NCBI RefSeq assembly: GCF_003034995.1
Contig: NZ_PZKF01000009.1
Span: 1-64,000, forward strand
Reading direction: 5' to 3'
Source of the DNA: Phaeovulum veldkampii DSM 11550
GTDB taxonomy: Bacteria; Pseudomonadota; Alphaproteobacteria; Rhodobacterales; Rhodobacteraceae
Length of the DNA: 64,000 nucleotides
Shown: piece after piece, positions 1 to 8,625 of the stretch
Layout: each line of letters opens with the position of its first letter
Position numbering within the stretch: position 1 is the stretch's first letter
The notes under the pieces: generated by a model
Told to the model about the DNA's origin: nothing
Databases searched by the model: none
What the model saw: the letters and a program-made list of their open reading frames with translations, nothing else
Position numbers and translations under genes: made by a program

Positions 1-314
1 GGGACCCAGACCGGGTCGTCAATGCCAAGGCCCACGAACCAGCGGAACAAGAGGTTGTATTCCATCTGCTCCATCAACTGCCGCTCGGAGCGGATGGAGA
101 ACAGGATCTGGATCAGGCTCGCCCGGATCAGCCGTTCCGGCGGGATCGAGGAGCGACCGAAATCGCTGTAGAGCGCCTCGAACTCGGCATCGAGACTGGC
201 CAGGGCCTCGTTCACCACCTGCCGGATCTTGCGCAGCGGATGGCGCGCAGGGATGCGCCCCTCAAGATCGACATAGCTGAACAGCGACCCGCTCGTCTCG
301 TCCGCCCCGCGCAT
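1..314 (-). CDS. IS5-family transposase, N-terminal fragment (continues past window edge)
   Basis: Translating the minus strand from the ATG at 314 gives 104 uninterrupted codons running off the left edge. The protein begins MRGADETSGSLFSYVDLEGR and contains SIPPERLIRASLIQILFSIR and RSERQLMEQMEYNLLFRWFV. These are hallmarks of the N-terminal transposase domain (DUF772 type) found in IS5/IS1182-like elements of alphaproteobacteria. The DDE catalytic core would lie outside the window. No stop or frameshift is seen in the visible part, so the element may be intact. It points toward dctR only by its non-coding end. Confidence 0.85.
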   Translation of the reverse strand, partial: MRGADETSGSLFSYVDLEGRIPARHPLRKIRQVVNEALASLDAEFEALYSDFGRSSIPPERLIRASLIQILFSIRSERQLMEQMEYNLLFRWFVGLGIDDPVWV

Positions 315-390
315 TCTCACCCCCCAAAGCCTGCGGACGGTGAATCATGTTCCTCAAATCAGGCCAAGCGCCAACTTCTTCAGCGGCCTG
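1..390 (-). mobile_element. IS5-type insertion sequence, one end, cut by the window edge
   Basis: The stretch carries the 5' part of a DDE transposase and about 76 bp of terminal non-coding sequence. Read in the transposase direction, the element seems to begin with CAGGCCGCTGAAGAAG next to CTAG at 391-394. IS5-family elements often duplicate a YTAR target, which CTAG fits. The other end and its target duplicate lie outside the window, so the exact boundary is inferred. Confidence 0.7.
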
Positions 391-1047
391 CTAGGGGGCG
401 GGGTTCAGCGTGGTTGGCGGATCGGGGGCGATGCGCGCGGCGGCGAACTGGGCGGCAAGGTCGATGGCGTTGCGCGCGTTCATCTTGGTCAGCACGCGTG
501 CCCGGTGCACCTCGACCGTGCGCATCGCAATCTCCAGACGGTCAGCGATTTCCTTGTTCATCAGGCCCTGAAGCATCAGGGTCAACACCTCGCGTTCGCG
601 CGGGCTGAGCGCGTCGCGCCGCGCGATCATCTCGTGCCGCTCGCGCCTCTCGGCGCGGCCATCAGCGTGCTTGGCCAGCGCCGCCAGCGCCAGATCGACG
701 ATCTGGTTGTCGTTGAACGGCTTTTCGACGAAGTCGAAGGCTCCGGTCTTGAGCGCCTGCACCGCCACCGGCACATTGGCATGGCCGGTCAGAAAGATCA
801 CCGGCGCGTCGCAGCCCGCCGCGCGCAGCCGTTCGAACGCTTCGGGGCCGGAAAGCCCGGTCATCCGTACATCCAGCAAGACGCAGGAACAGGCGGGCAG
901 CGGAAGCGCGGCCAAAAACGCCTCGGCGCTGTCCCATTCCCGTGCGCCGATTCCGCGCGATGAAAACAGCCACGACAGTGCATCGCGGATCGCCGGGTCG
1001 TCATCGACGATATGCACGACGGCAGAGCCTAGGTCGAACGGGGTCAT
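391..1047 (-). CDS. dctR: DctR-like response regulator (FixJ/NarL type) of C4-dicarboxylate uptake
   Basis: A 218-aa protein with an N-terminal receiver domain (VVHIVDDDPAIRDAL, phospho-acceptor Asp in CVLLDVRMTGLSG, Lys in FVEKPF) and a C-terminal LuxR-type helix-turn-helix (LSPREREVLTLMLQGLMNKE, then RTVEVHRARV). Its start overlaps the stop of the upstream kinase gene by four bases (ATGA), so the two are translationally coupled. In R. capsulatus DctS phosphorylates DctR, which activates dctPQM; the same divergent arrangement is seen here. The TAG stop sits directly at the IS5 boundary, so the last residues may have been altered by the insertion, but the DNA-binding domain is complete. Confidence 0.88.
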   Translation of the reverse strand: MTPFDLGSAVVHIVDDDPAIRDALSWLFSSRGIGAREWDSAEAFLAALPLPACSCVLLDVRMTGLSGPEAFERLRAAGCDAPVIFLTGHANVPVAVQALKTGAFDFVEKPFNDNQIVDLALAALAKHADGRAERRERHEMIARRDALSPREREVLTLMLQGLMNKEIADRLEIAMRTVEVHRARVLTKMNARNAIDLAAQFAAARIAPDPPTTLNPAP

Positions 1048-3029
1048 GCGGCCTCGGTGTTTGCGGCGGCGGGCAGGGTCAGGACAAAGACCGTGCCACC
1101 GCCGTGGTTGGGGTGAAAGACCAGATGGCCGCGGTGCAGTTCGGCAATGGTGCGGCAGATTTTCAGCCCCATGCCCATGCCGTCGGTCTTGGTGCTTGCG
1201 AAGGCGTCAAACAGCGTGTCGGAGATGGCAGGCTCCACCCCCTGGCCCTGATCGGCCACCGCAATCTCGCAGCCGCCCGGCAGGGCGCGCAGCGACACCG
1301 TCAGCACGTCGCCGCTGCGGCGACCGGGTGGCATGGCCTCCATCCCGTTGCGGATCAGGTTGATCAGCACCTGTTCCATCAGGATGCGGTCGGCATCGAC
1401 GGCGGGGGCCGGCTCGATCCGGGTGGCAAGGCGCAGCCTGCGTTCGCGCGCATCGGCGGCCAGAAAGCCCACCGTATCGGTCACCACCTCTGCCAGCGAC
1501 AGGCGGCTGAAGTTCGGCTCGCGCTTGTTCACCAGATCCTTGATCCGGCGGATGATCTGCCCGGCCCGCCCCGCCTGATGCGACAGCTTTTCCAGCGCCG
1601 GGCCCAGTTGCGCAGGGTCGGCCTGCCCGCGTGCCAGCAGGTTTTGCGCCCCTGCGGCGTAGCTTGCGATTGCGGCCAGCGGCTGGTTCAGCTCATGCGC
1701 CAGCGTCGAGGCCATTTCGCCCAGCGTGACCAGCCGGGCGGTGCGCCCAAGGCTTTCTTCCTGCGCGCGGGCCAGTCGGGCGGCGCGGCGGGCCTCAGTG
1801 GTGTCGATGATCGACCCCATCCAGCCGCGATGCTGGCCCTGCGCGTCGATCAGCGGGGCCTCATAGACCTGCACGTCAATCAGCCGCCCGTCGCGGTGGC
1901 GAAACCGGGTTTCAAAGCTTTGCGATCGGGCGCCGCCTTCAGCCAGACTGCGCTGGCGGGCCAGCGTTTCGTGCAGATGATCCTCGGACCAGTAGGGCAT
2001 CGGCGGGCGCTTGCCCACCAGATCGGCGGCAGGCCAGCCGACCAACTGACAAAAGGCGGTGTTGACATAGAGCACCCGGCCCTGATGGTCCTTGGCGCGC
2101 AGGCCCACGGTCAGGCTTTCCTCCATCGAGCGGCGAAAGGCCATCTCGCCGCGCAGCCGCGCCTCGGCCCGGCGGCGGCGGTCGGTGTTGCGGTAAAGCA
2201 TACCCAACGCCAGCACCGCAAAGGCCGAAATCGCCGCGATCCCCGCCAGCAGCAGGGTATTGGCGCCGGTTCCGCTGTGTTGATGCGGGCGAATGCGCAG
2301 CAGGATGCCGCGCAATGGCGGATCAAAGCTGATCGTATGGCTGGGCGTGTCGGCCCGGCTTTCGGTACGCGACCGCGCCACCAGCGCCGCGCCCCCGGCA
2401 TCGACGAGTTCGACGGCGTATTGTTCGGCGATCCACCACGGAATGTGCCGTTCCAGCAAAAGCGAGAGCGAGACTGTGGCAACGATCAGCCCCTGCCCGC
2501 TGCCGCTGCGCAGCCCCAACGCGACGATGGCAGACCCGTCATCGCGGCGGATCACATCGCCATAGACTGGCCGCGACGAGGGCGCGGCGGCCAGCGCGCG
2601 CAGCGCCACATCGGCGGAGACGGCATCGCGCGGCACGGCGCGCAGCGGCCCCCCCCCAGCGTCTTGCCACACAAGCGACAGCACTTCGGGGTTGGTGACG
2701 ATATGCAGCCGCGCGCGCTGATCCAGCGTCGCAGGCGCCACGCCGCCCGCCTCGTCCAGCGCCAGACGGGCCAGCATGTCTTCGTCGCGTGACAACTGGA
2801 ACCGCAGTGTCTGTTCCACCCACAGCGCATCGGTGGCCAGTTGCGCCCGCACCTGCGCCGCTTCGCGCCCCTCCACGATCCAGGCCAGCGCGCCGACCAG
2901 ACCGACCAGCGCCACGATTGCCACAAGGGGGATCACCGACAGCAGGTCGATCCGCCCTCGCGCGGCGGCTTCGGCGGCCCAGGCTTCGTTGCGATCCACC
3001 GTTTCGCCATCCCTCGTTGCGCCCGCCAT
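1044..3029 (-). CDS. dctS: DctS-like sensor histidine kinase for C4-dicarboxylates
   Basis: A 661-aa membrane kinase: TM1 around residues 29-52, a periplasmic sensor region to about 255, TM2 around 257-279, a PAS domain about 298-412 (VLYVNTAFCQLVGWPAADLV), the H-box with His445 (TLAHELNQPLAA), an N box (INLIRNGMEAM) and G boxes (DQGQGV, GMGMGLKICRTIAELH). I chose the ATG at 3029 because a longer reading frame to 3269 would run through the dctP promoter and signal peptide; an ATG at 3065 is an alternative without a clear ribosome-binding site. It is divergent from dctP, which matches dctSR-dctPQM of R. capsulatus. A run of nine C (2649-2657) lies in the coding sequence for the sensor domain. 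Confidence 0.88.
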   Translation of the reverse strand: MAGATRDGETVDRNEAWAAEAAARGRIDLLSVIPLVAIVALVGLVGALAWIVEGREAAQVRAQLATDALWVEQTLRFQLSRDEDMLARLALDEAGGVAPATLDQRARLHIVTNPEVLSLVWQDAGGGPLRAVPRDAVSADVALRALAAAPSSRPVYGDVIRRDDGSAIVALGLRSGSGQGLIVATVSLSLLLERHIPWWIAEQYAVELVDAGGAALVARSRTESRADTPSHTISFDPPLRGILLRIRPHQHSGTGANTLLLAGIAAISAFAVLALGMLYRNTDRRRRAEARLRGEMAFRRSMEESLTVGLRAKDHQGRVLYVNTAFCQLVGWPAADLVGKRPPMPYWSEDHLHETLARQRSLAEGGARSQSFETRFRHRDGRLIDVQVYEAPLIDAQGQHRGWMGSIIDTTEARRAARLARAQEESLGRTARLVTLGEMASTLAHELNQPLAAIASYAAGAQNLLARGQADPAQLGPALEKLSHQAGRAGQIIRRIKDLVNKREPNFSRLSLAEVVTDTVGFLAADARERRLRLATRIEPAPAVDADRILMEQVLINLIRNGMEAMPPGRRSGDVLTVSLRALPGGCEIAVADQGQGVEPAISDTLFDAFASTKTDGMGMGLKICRTIAELHRGHLVFHPNHGGGTVFVLTLPAAANTEAA

Positions 3030-3120
3030 TGCGGTTTTCCACAATAGCAAGGCAAGCCACGACATGACAAGAACGGCACAGTCCGCCCCGCAGGGGCAGC
3101 GGATATTTGAGGAGGATATC
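3030..3120. promoter_or_regulatory. Divergent dctS / dctP promoter region
   Basis: These 91 bp separate the two divergent transcription units and must hold both promoters and the DctR target. A short inverted repeat GCCCC-GCA-GGGGC (3085-3097) lies just upstream of the strong dctP ribosome-binding site GAGGAGG (about 3110-3116). I see no convincing sigma-70 or sigma-54 consensus and cannot place the DctR operator. Confidence 0.55.
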
Positions 3121-4131
3121 ATGCTTACCCGTCGTTCTCTGGCCGCTCTGGCCGGCACTTGCGCCTTGGCGCTGTCGTTCGGGCTGCCCGCGCAGGCCGC
3201 CGACCCGATCGTGATCAAGTTCAGCCATGTCGTCGCCCCCGATACCCCCAAGGGCAAAGGCGCGGCCAAATTCGAGGAACTTGCCGAAGCCTATACCAAT
3301 GGCGCGGTGGATGTTGAGGTTTACCCCAACAGCCAGCTTTACAAAGACAAGGAAGAGCTTGAGGCGCTGCAATTGGGCGCGGTGCAGATGCTGGCCCCCT
3401 CGCTGGCCAAATTCGGCCCGCTGGGTGTGCAGCAGTTCGAAATCTTTGACCTGCCCTTCCTGATGAACGGCTATGATGACCTGCGCAAGATCACCGACGG
3501 CGCGGTGGGCGCGGGCCTGATGGCGCGGCTGGAGGACAAGGGCATCACGGGGCTGGCGTTCTGGGATAATGGCTTCAAGGTGATGTCGGCCAACAGCCCG
3601 CTGCATACCCCCGATGATTTTCTGGGTCTGAAGATGCGCATCCAGTCGTCCAAGATCCTGGAGGCGCAGATGCAGGCGCTGAACGCAGTGCCGCAGGTGA
3701 TGGCGTTCTCCGAGGTGTATCAAGGGCTTCAGACCGGGGTTGTCGATGGCACCGAAAACCCGCCGTCAAACATGTATACCCAGAAGATGCACGAGGTGCA
3801 GAAACACGCCACCGTGTCAAACCACGGCTATCTGGGCTATGCGGTGATCGTCAACAAGGCGTTCTGGGACGGCCTGCCCGAAGACGTGCGCGCCGGGCTG
3901 GACAAGGCGATGGCCGAGGCCACCGTCTATGCAAACTCCATCGCCAAGGAAGAAAACGAAAAAGCGCTTGAGGCGATGAAGGCCGCCGGGACCACCGAGT
4001 TTCATGACCTGACCGAGGAAGAGCGCGCCGAATGGGCAGCCACCCTGCGCCCGGTGCATCAGCAGATGGCCGACCGTGTGGGCGCCGATCTGATCGCGCA
4101 GGTCTACACCGAACTGGGCATCACGAACTGA
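3121..4131 (+). CDS. dctP: TRAP transporter substrate-binding protein DctP (C4-dicarboxylates)
   Basis: A 336-aa periplasmic binding protein with a Sec signal peptide (MLTRRSLAALAGTCALALSF, cleavage near AQA-A at about residue 26). The mature part starts DPIVIKFSHVVAPDTPKGKG, typical of the DctP family, which binds malate, fumarate and succinate. The family's substrate arginine region is represented by LGLKMRIQSSK and the C-terminal signature by VVDGTENPPSNMY. An AGGAGG site precedes the ATG at 3121. It is the first gene of dctPQM, divergent from its own sensor-kinase genes, which supports C4-dicarboxylate as the substrate. Confidence 0.93.
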   Translation: MLTRRSLAALAGTCALALSFGLPAQAADPIVIKFSHVVAPDTPKGKGAAKFEELAEAYTNGAVDVEVYPNSQLYKDKEELEALQLGAVQMLAPSLAKFGPLGVQQFEIFDLPFLMNGYDDLRKITDGAVGAGLMARLEDKGITGLAFWDNGFKVMSANSPLHTPDDFLGLKMRIQSSKILEAQMQALNAVPQVMAFSEVYQGLQTGVVDGTENPPSNMYTQKMHEVQKHATVSNHGYLGYAVIVNKAFWDGLPEDVRAGLDKAMAEATVYANSIAKEENEKALEAMKAAGTTEFHDLTEEERAEWAATLRPVHQQMADRVGADLIAQVYTELGITN

Positions 4132-4136
4132 ACGGC

Positions 4137-4194
4137 GCGGCGGGGTCGCCCGCCGCCCGTTCCTTGCGTCGCGGGCCGCCCTTGTGTGCCCGCG
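4137..4194 (+). other. Two tandem stem-loops between dctP and dctQ
   Basis: The first hairpin has a perfect 8-bp stem (4137-4144 with 4149-4156) and a GTCG tetraloop. The second has a 7-bp stem (4170-4176 with 4188-4194). No T-run follows either, so they are unlikely to be full terminators. Known dctPQM operons make far more binding protein than permease; such a hairpin could protect the dctP 3' end or attenuate read-through. That role is inference. Confidence 0.65.
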
Positions 4195-4228
4195 GCGGTT
4201 TCCTTTCTCCTGCATCCGAGGGCGTGAC

Positions 4229-4861
4229 ATGGTTCTGCGCATCCTCGACCGCCTCGAAGAAATCCTGATCTCGGCGCTGATGGCTGCAGCCGTTGTGCTG
4301 ATCTTCGTGGCGGTCGTTCACCGTTTCTCCATCGGCTTTGCAGCCGATCTTGTCGGCTGGGCCCGTGCCAACGATTACCCCGAATTGCAGGCGATGGCGC
4401 GCAGTGCCTTCAAATGGGTCAACGGCTTCAAGCTGACCTGGGCGCAGGAGTTGTGCATTTACATGTTCGTCTGGATGGCCAAGTTCGGCGCCGCCTATGG
4501 CGTGCGGTTGGGTATCCACGTGGGTGTGGACATTCTGGTTGAACGACTGTCGCCCGCCACCCGGCGCCCGATAACTCTGCTGGCCTTTGGCGCCTGTGTC
4601 CTGTTCACCGCCATCGTGGCCTGGATCGGCGCCGATTTCGTCTGGCATGTGAAGGTGAACGGCCAGACCTCGCCCGACCTCGAGGTGCAGATGTGGATCG
4701 TCTATCTGGCGGTTCCTGTCGGGTCGGCGCTGATGTGTTTCCGCTTCATGCAGGCGACCTGGCTTTATGCCACCACCGGCTTCATCGCGCACCATGACCA
4801 CAGCCGCGTCGATGGGCTTGAGGAAGAAGCCGAAGACCTTGCCAGGGGTGGCCACGCATGA
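4229..4861 (+). CDS. dctQ: TRAP transporter small permease DctQ
   Basis: A 210-aa inner-membrane protein with about four hydrophobic segments (ILISALMAAAVVLIFVAVVH near the start; ITLLAFGACVLFTAIVAWIG later) and the family feature FKLTWAQELCIYMFVWMAKF around residues 70-90. It pairs with DctM to form the sodium-driven TRAP membrane complex that receives substrate from DctP. The ATG at 4229 was chosen because the longer frame adds a non-membrane leader from the intergenic hairpins. Its stop overlaps the dctM start (ATGA). Confidence 0.9.
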   Translation: MVLRILDRLEEILISALMAAAVVLIFVAVVHRFSIGFAADLVGWARANDYPELQAMARSAFKWVNGFKLTWAQELCIYMFVWMAKFGAAYGVRLGIHVGVDILVERLSPATRRPITLLAFGACVLFTAIVAWIGADFVWHVKVNGQTSPDLEVQMWIVYLAVPVGSALMCFRFMQATWLYATTGFIAHHDHSRVDGLEEEAEDLARGGHA

Positions 4862-6183
4862 CCGCGCTTGTCATCTTTGCCATTCTGGCGGTTCTGCTGC
4901 TGACGGGGATGCCCGTGTCGATCGCCCTGGGGCTGACGGTGTTCAGTTTCCTGTTCGCCATGACCGACATCCCGCTCGATTCCATCGCGCTGAAGCTGTT
5001 TACCGGCATCGAAAAGTTCGAGATCATGGCGATCCCGTTCTTCATCCTCGCCGGGAATTTCCTGACGCATGGCGGCGTGGCGCGGCGGATCATCCGCTTT
5101 GTCACCTCGATGATTGGCCATTGGTATGGCGGCATGGGGCTGGCTGCGGTGGTGGCCTGCGCCATGTTCGCAGCCATTTCCGGCTCGTCGCCCGCCACGG
5201 TGATGGCGGTGGGCTCCATCCTCATTCCGGCGATGGTGGCGCAGGGCTATCCGGTGAAATTCGGCACCGGGGTCATTGCCACATCGGGGGGGCTGGGCAT
5301 CCTTATTCCGCCATCGATCGTGATGGTGATGTATGCGGTGGCCACCTCCGGCATGGTGGTGACAGGGCCTGACGGCGGGCCGATAATGTCGGCCTCAATC
5401 GGCACCTTGTTCATGGCAGGTGTGATTCCAGGGTTGATGCTGGCTACGATGCTGGGCGCCACGACCACCTACCGCGCGTGGAAGAACGACTATCCGCGCA
5501 TGCCGCGGGCAAGCTGGCGCGAACGCTGGCGGGCCTTCCGCGAAAGCGTATGGGGCTTGATGCTGATCGTGATCATCATGGGCGGCATCTATGGCGGTAT
5601 CTTCACGCCGACCGAGGCGGCAGCGGTTTCGGCTGTCTATGCCTTCGTGATCGCGGTCTGGGTCTACAAGGACATCCGCCTGCGCGAGGTGCCCAAGGTG
5701 CTGCTGACCTCGGCCGCGATGAGCGCGATGCTGCTCTACATCATCACCAACGCGGTGATGTTCGCCTTCATCCTGACCTCGGAACAGATCCCGCAGGCGG
5801 TCAGCGCCTGGATCGTGGACATGGGGCTGGGCAAGATCGGCTTCCTGATGGCGGTGAACATCATCTTGCTGGTGATCGGCATGGTGATGGAACCTTCGGC
5901 GATCATCCTGATCATGGCGCCGATCCTGTTTCCGGTGGCGATGAAGTTGGGCGTCGATCCGGTGCATTTTGGCATCATGCTGGTGGTCAACATGGAGGTG
6001 GGGCTGTGCACGCCACCTGTGGGGCTGAACCTGTATGTGGCCTCGTCGCTGTCGAAACTGGGGTTGACCGATGTGACCAAGGCGACCTGGCCCTGGCTGT
6101 TGACGGCGCTGATCTTCCTGATGCTGGTGACCTATATCCCCGACATTTCGTTGTTCCTGCCACGTCTGCTGGGAATGATGTAG
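4858..6183 (+). CDS. dctM: TRAP transporter large permease DctM
   Basis: A 441-aa protein with the 12-TM pattern of the DctM/YiaN family, which carries the transport pathway. Family motifs are present: [77 protein letters not shown] and VGLCTPPVGLNLYVASSLS. It overlaps dctQ by four bases and completes a full dctPQM operon. The stop at 6181-6183 lies three bases from the stop of the convergent gene, so no separate terminator fits between them. Confidence 0.93.
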   Translation: MTALVIFAILAVLLLTGMPVSIALGLTVFSFLFAMTDIPLDSIALKLFTGIEKFEIMAIPFFILAGNFLTHGGVARRIIRFVTSMIGHWYGGMGLAAVVACAMFAAISGSSPATVMAVGSILIPAMVAQGYPVKFGTGVIATSGGLGILIPPSIVMVMYAVATSGMVVTGPDGGPIMSASIGTLFMAGVIPGLMLATMLGATTTYRAWKNDYPRMPRASWRERWRAFRESVWGLMLIVIIMGGIYGGIFTPTEAAAVSAVYAFVIAVWVYKDIRLREVPKVLLTSAAMSAMLLYIITNAVMFAFILTSEQIPQAVSAWIVDMGLGKIGFLMAVNIILLVIGMVMEPSAIILIMAPILFPVAMKLGVDPVHFGIMLVVNMEVGLCTPPVGLNLYVASSLSKLGLTDVTKATWPWLLTALIFLMLVTYIPDISLFLPRLLGMM

Positions 6184-6186
6184 CGC

Positions 6187-7851
6187 TTAGGCGCCGTGGC
6201 TGCGGTCATAGCCGTTCGGGGCCGGGGAAACCCAGCCCCGAAGCGTTTGCGGATCGGGGGCCAGGATTTCCACCCGCAGGGGATGGCAGGCGGCGGCATC
6301 GGACGAATGTTCCGCCGAACAATCTCCGCCGGGGCAGGCCGACAGCGCGCCCAGCAGGTCGATCTCGGCAAAGAATTCAAGGTAATCGCCGGGCCGCACC
6401 GGGCTGGCCTTCATGAAATATTGCCCGGTGTCGCGGGTAAAGCCGGTGCACATGAAGACGTTGAGAACGTCATGCACATGGCCCTCGGCCTCGGCCAGAG
6501 GCAGGCCGGTTTCGCGGGCCAGTGCGCGGGTCAGGTTGGAATGGCAACAGTGGTGATAGGTGTGCCCGCCTGACAGAAGATTGTGGGTGTAGGGGTCGCA
6601 GCGGGTGCCGATCACGTCATGGACGGACCCGCCGAAGGCATCTTTGCCATACCAGCCCAGCGTGTCGTGGGTCAGGGTCGCCATCGGTCGCAGAAAGGGG
6701 AAGGCTGACCACATCCGGTGCGCGGTCGTCAGATGTGTGCCGTGCAAGGCGCGGGTTTTGCCAGAATAGAAGCGTTCGCGCAGGTCGTGCGCGTTCCACA
6801 GGTTCAGATCGCCGACCTGCGGCCCTTCGACCGAATGGATGCGGAAGAAATGCCCCGCGGGCACACGGAAACAGGCGGCGTCGCGCGCGGGCACGATCAC
6901 CTGCCTCACCGGGCGCAGGGTGGCGCGGGCGCTGGCCAGCAGGCCCATGTCGGGCTGCGGCAGGGTTTCGACCGGATAGCAGATCACGGGGTGAACGGCC
7001 CGGCGCCGGGCGGCATCGGCGGGGGCGGGGGCCTGCGCGGCAAGAGCGGCAGGGTCTGCGATCCAGCCTTCCAGCGGGTCGGCGCCGGCGGGGCCTTCGG
7101 GCCGGGTTAGCCCTGCGCGGTGTGCCCAGGCCGCCTGCGCGGCGCAGATCAGCGCATCGAGTGCATCACCCGTGGGGTCATCGGCCAGCGTCTCGGGCGC
7201 CTCGACGCGCAGCCCATAGTGCGCGGCCCCCTGCGGGCCGCACAGTGCGGCCAGAAGCCGAAGGCGCGCCTGCGCCTGCGCCGGGCTTTGCTTGCGGCGG
7301 TCGTCGGTCTTGTAGCTGTCCTTGCCGATCAGCCTGCGCGCCGCAGCCCCGGGATAGGCCTCCAGGGCCACCCGCGCCGGATCGCCTGCCGCAAGGCCCG
7401 GCAGGCTGACACCCGCCGCCCGCAATCGCGGTGCGCCCTCGGCAAACATCAGCCCCACGGGGGTATAGTGAAGGGTCTGCGGGCTGGCCGCCCCGCAGGC
7501 CCGGTCTGCGGCACGAAAATGCTGCCGGTCGCCTGCGGGGCGGTCGGCCTTGTAGGCCGCCAGCGCCGCGGCAAAGCCCTTGCGGCCAAGGGTTGCGACA
7601 TGGTCCACATAGCCCACCCAATCGGTCGGCCAGCCGATGGTTTCGATCAGCCGCCGGGGCTGGCCAAAGGGAAAATCAAACCCCGCGACCCAAGGGCCGG
7701 GGCGGGCCAACAGCGCCTCAAAGGCGGCCAGATCTGTCAGTCGCTCCAGCCGCTGAAACTGCAGTCGGTCATTCTCCAGCCCACAAAAGGCCGCCGTGAT
7801 CGGCTTGTGCCGCCCCGGCGCAGAGGTGAAATCGACCCCGATGATCTGCAT
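6187..7851 (-). CDS. DUF429-DUF1989 fusion protein, function unknown
   Basis: A single uninterrupted 554-aa frame joining two domains normally seen as separate proteins. Residues 1 to about 267 match the DUF429 family (MQIIGVDFTSAPGRHKPI, VAGFDFPFGQPRRLIE, TGDALDALICAAQAAW, ending EGWIADP). After an Ala/Pro linker, residues about 302-545 match DUF1989, the urea carboxylase-associated family (VGDLNLWNAHDLRERFYSGK, GGHTYHHCCHSNL, LSACPGGDCS), with many Cys/His that could bind metal. DUF1989 proteins often accompany urea carboxylase and NitT/TauT-type transporters; DUF429 has no settled function. It is the last gene of an operon with such a transporter (9 bp after the permease), so a role with the imported nitrogen compound is likely but unproven. 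An internal Met at 302 could give a separate DUF1989 protein. Confidence 0.8.
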   Translation of the reverse strand: MQIIGVDFTSAPGRHKPITAAFCGLENDRLQFQRLERLTDLAAFEALLARPGPWVAGFDFPFGQPRRLIETIGWPTDWVGYVDHVATLGRKGFAAALAAYKADRPAGDRQHFRAADRACGAASPQTLHYTPVGLMFAEGAPRLRAAGVSLPGLAAGDPARVALEAYPGAAARRLIGKDSYKTDDRRKQSPAQAQARLRLLAALCGPQGAAHYGLRVEAPETLADDPTGDALDALICAAQAAWAHRAGLTRPEGPAGADPLEGWIADPAALAAQAPAPADAARRRAVHPVICYPVETLPQPDMGLLASARATLRPVRQVIVPARDAACFRVPAGHFFRIHSVEGPQVGDLNLWNAHDLRERFYSGKTRALHGTHLTTAHRMWSAFPFLRPMATLTHDTLGWYGKDAFGGSVHDVIGTRCDPYTHNLLSGGHTYHHCCHSNLTRALARETGLPLAEAEGHVHDVLNVFMCTGFTRDTGQYFMKASPVRPGDYLEFFAEIDLLGALSACPGGDCSAEHSSDAAACHPLRVEILAPDPQTLRGWVSPAPNGYDRSHGA

Positions 7852-7860
7852 GGCGCCCCC

Positions 7861-8625
7861 CTAGTGCTGGGGGCGTTCGGCCCATCCGGCAAAGACCCGC
7901 TCCAGCACCACAACGCCATAGTAAAGAACGATGCCCAGAAAGGCCAAGGCGATCAGAACCCCGAACATCAATGGATAATCCCCATTCGTTTCGCCCGATT
8001 TGAACAGCGCCCCAAGGCCCCGCCCGTGCGGTGAGACGATTTCCACCAGGTTGGTGCCAATGAAGGCCAGCGTGACCGAAACCTTCAGTGCCCCAAAAAA
8101 TTCGGGCAAGGTCTTGGGCAGCGCGATCTTGCGGAAGATTGTCAGACGGCTTGCCCCCAGTGCACGCAGGATATCGCGGTATTCGGGTTCCAGCGTTGAC
8201 AGCCCGATGCCGACCGACACCGCGATGGGGAAAAAGCTGATCAGAAACGCCATCAGCACCGTGTTGAAATCGTGCTGGCCGATGAACAAAAGCGCGATCA
8301 CCGGCACCAGCGTTGCCTTGGGGATCGCGTTGAAACCCACCAGAAGCGGATAGAGTGCTGCGCGAGCCAGTGCCGAAAACCCCATCAACATGCCCAGAAA
8401 CGTGCCGAAGGCCACCGCCAGCGCCAGCCCCGCCACCGTCCGCCACAGCGTCTGCCAGCCCATTTCCAAAAACATCGCCCGGTATTTCCAGAACGCCGGC
8501 CCCAGGTCTGATGGCGAGGCCATCTTGTAATTCGGCCAGCCGTTGACCCAGACGATAATTTCCCACAGACCAAGAAAGGCCAGAATGGCGGCAAAGGGCA
8601 CCAGAATTTGCTGTGTCCGGCTCAT
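7861..8625 (-). CDS. ABC transporter permease, NitT/TauT family
   Basis: A 254-aa inner-membrane permease with about six TM segments and the cytoplasmic coupling (EAA) loop RDILRALGASRLTIFRKIAL followed by PKTLPEFFGALKVS. This matches the nitrate/sulfonate/taurine-type branch (SsuC/TauC/ThiX-like). The start codon directly follows the stop of the ATPase gene (TAGATG), and the DUF429-DUF1989 gene follows after 9 bp. The family transports small anions, sulfonates, pyrimidine precursors, urea-like and other nitrogen compounds; the substrate cannot be read from this protein. Confidence 0.9.
   Translation of the reverse strand: MSRTQQILVPFAAILAFLGLWEIIVWVNGWPNYKMASPSDLGPAFWKYRAMFLEMGWQTLWRTVAGLALAVAFGTFLGMLMGFSALARAALYPLLVGFNAIPKATLVPVIALLFIGQHDFNTVLMAFLISFFPIAVSVGIGLSTLEPEYRDILRALGASRLTIFRKIALPKTLPEFFGALKVSVTLAFIGTNLVEIVSPHGRGLGALFKSGETNGDYPLMFGVLIALAFLGIVLYYGVVVLERVFAGWAERPQH

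Noticed and set aside
942-2792. 616-aa plus-strand frame
   Set aside because: It lies antisense to dctS, is rich in His, Gln, Arg and Gly as expected for the reverse of GC-rich coding sequence, and has no recognisable motif.
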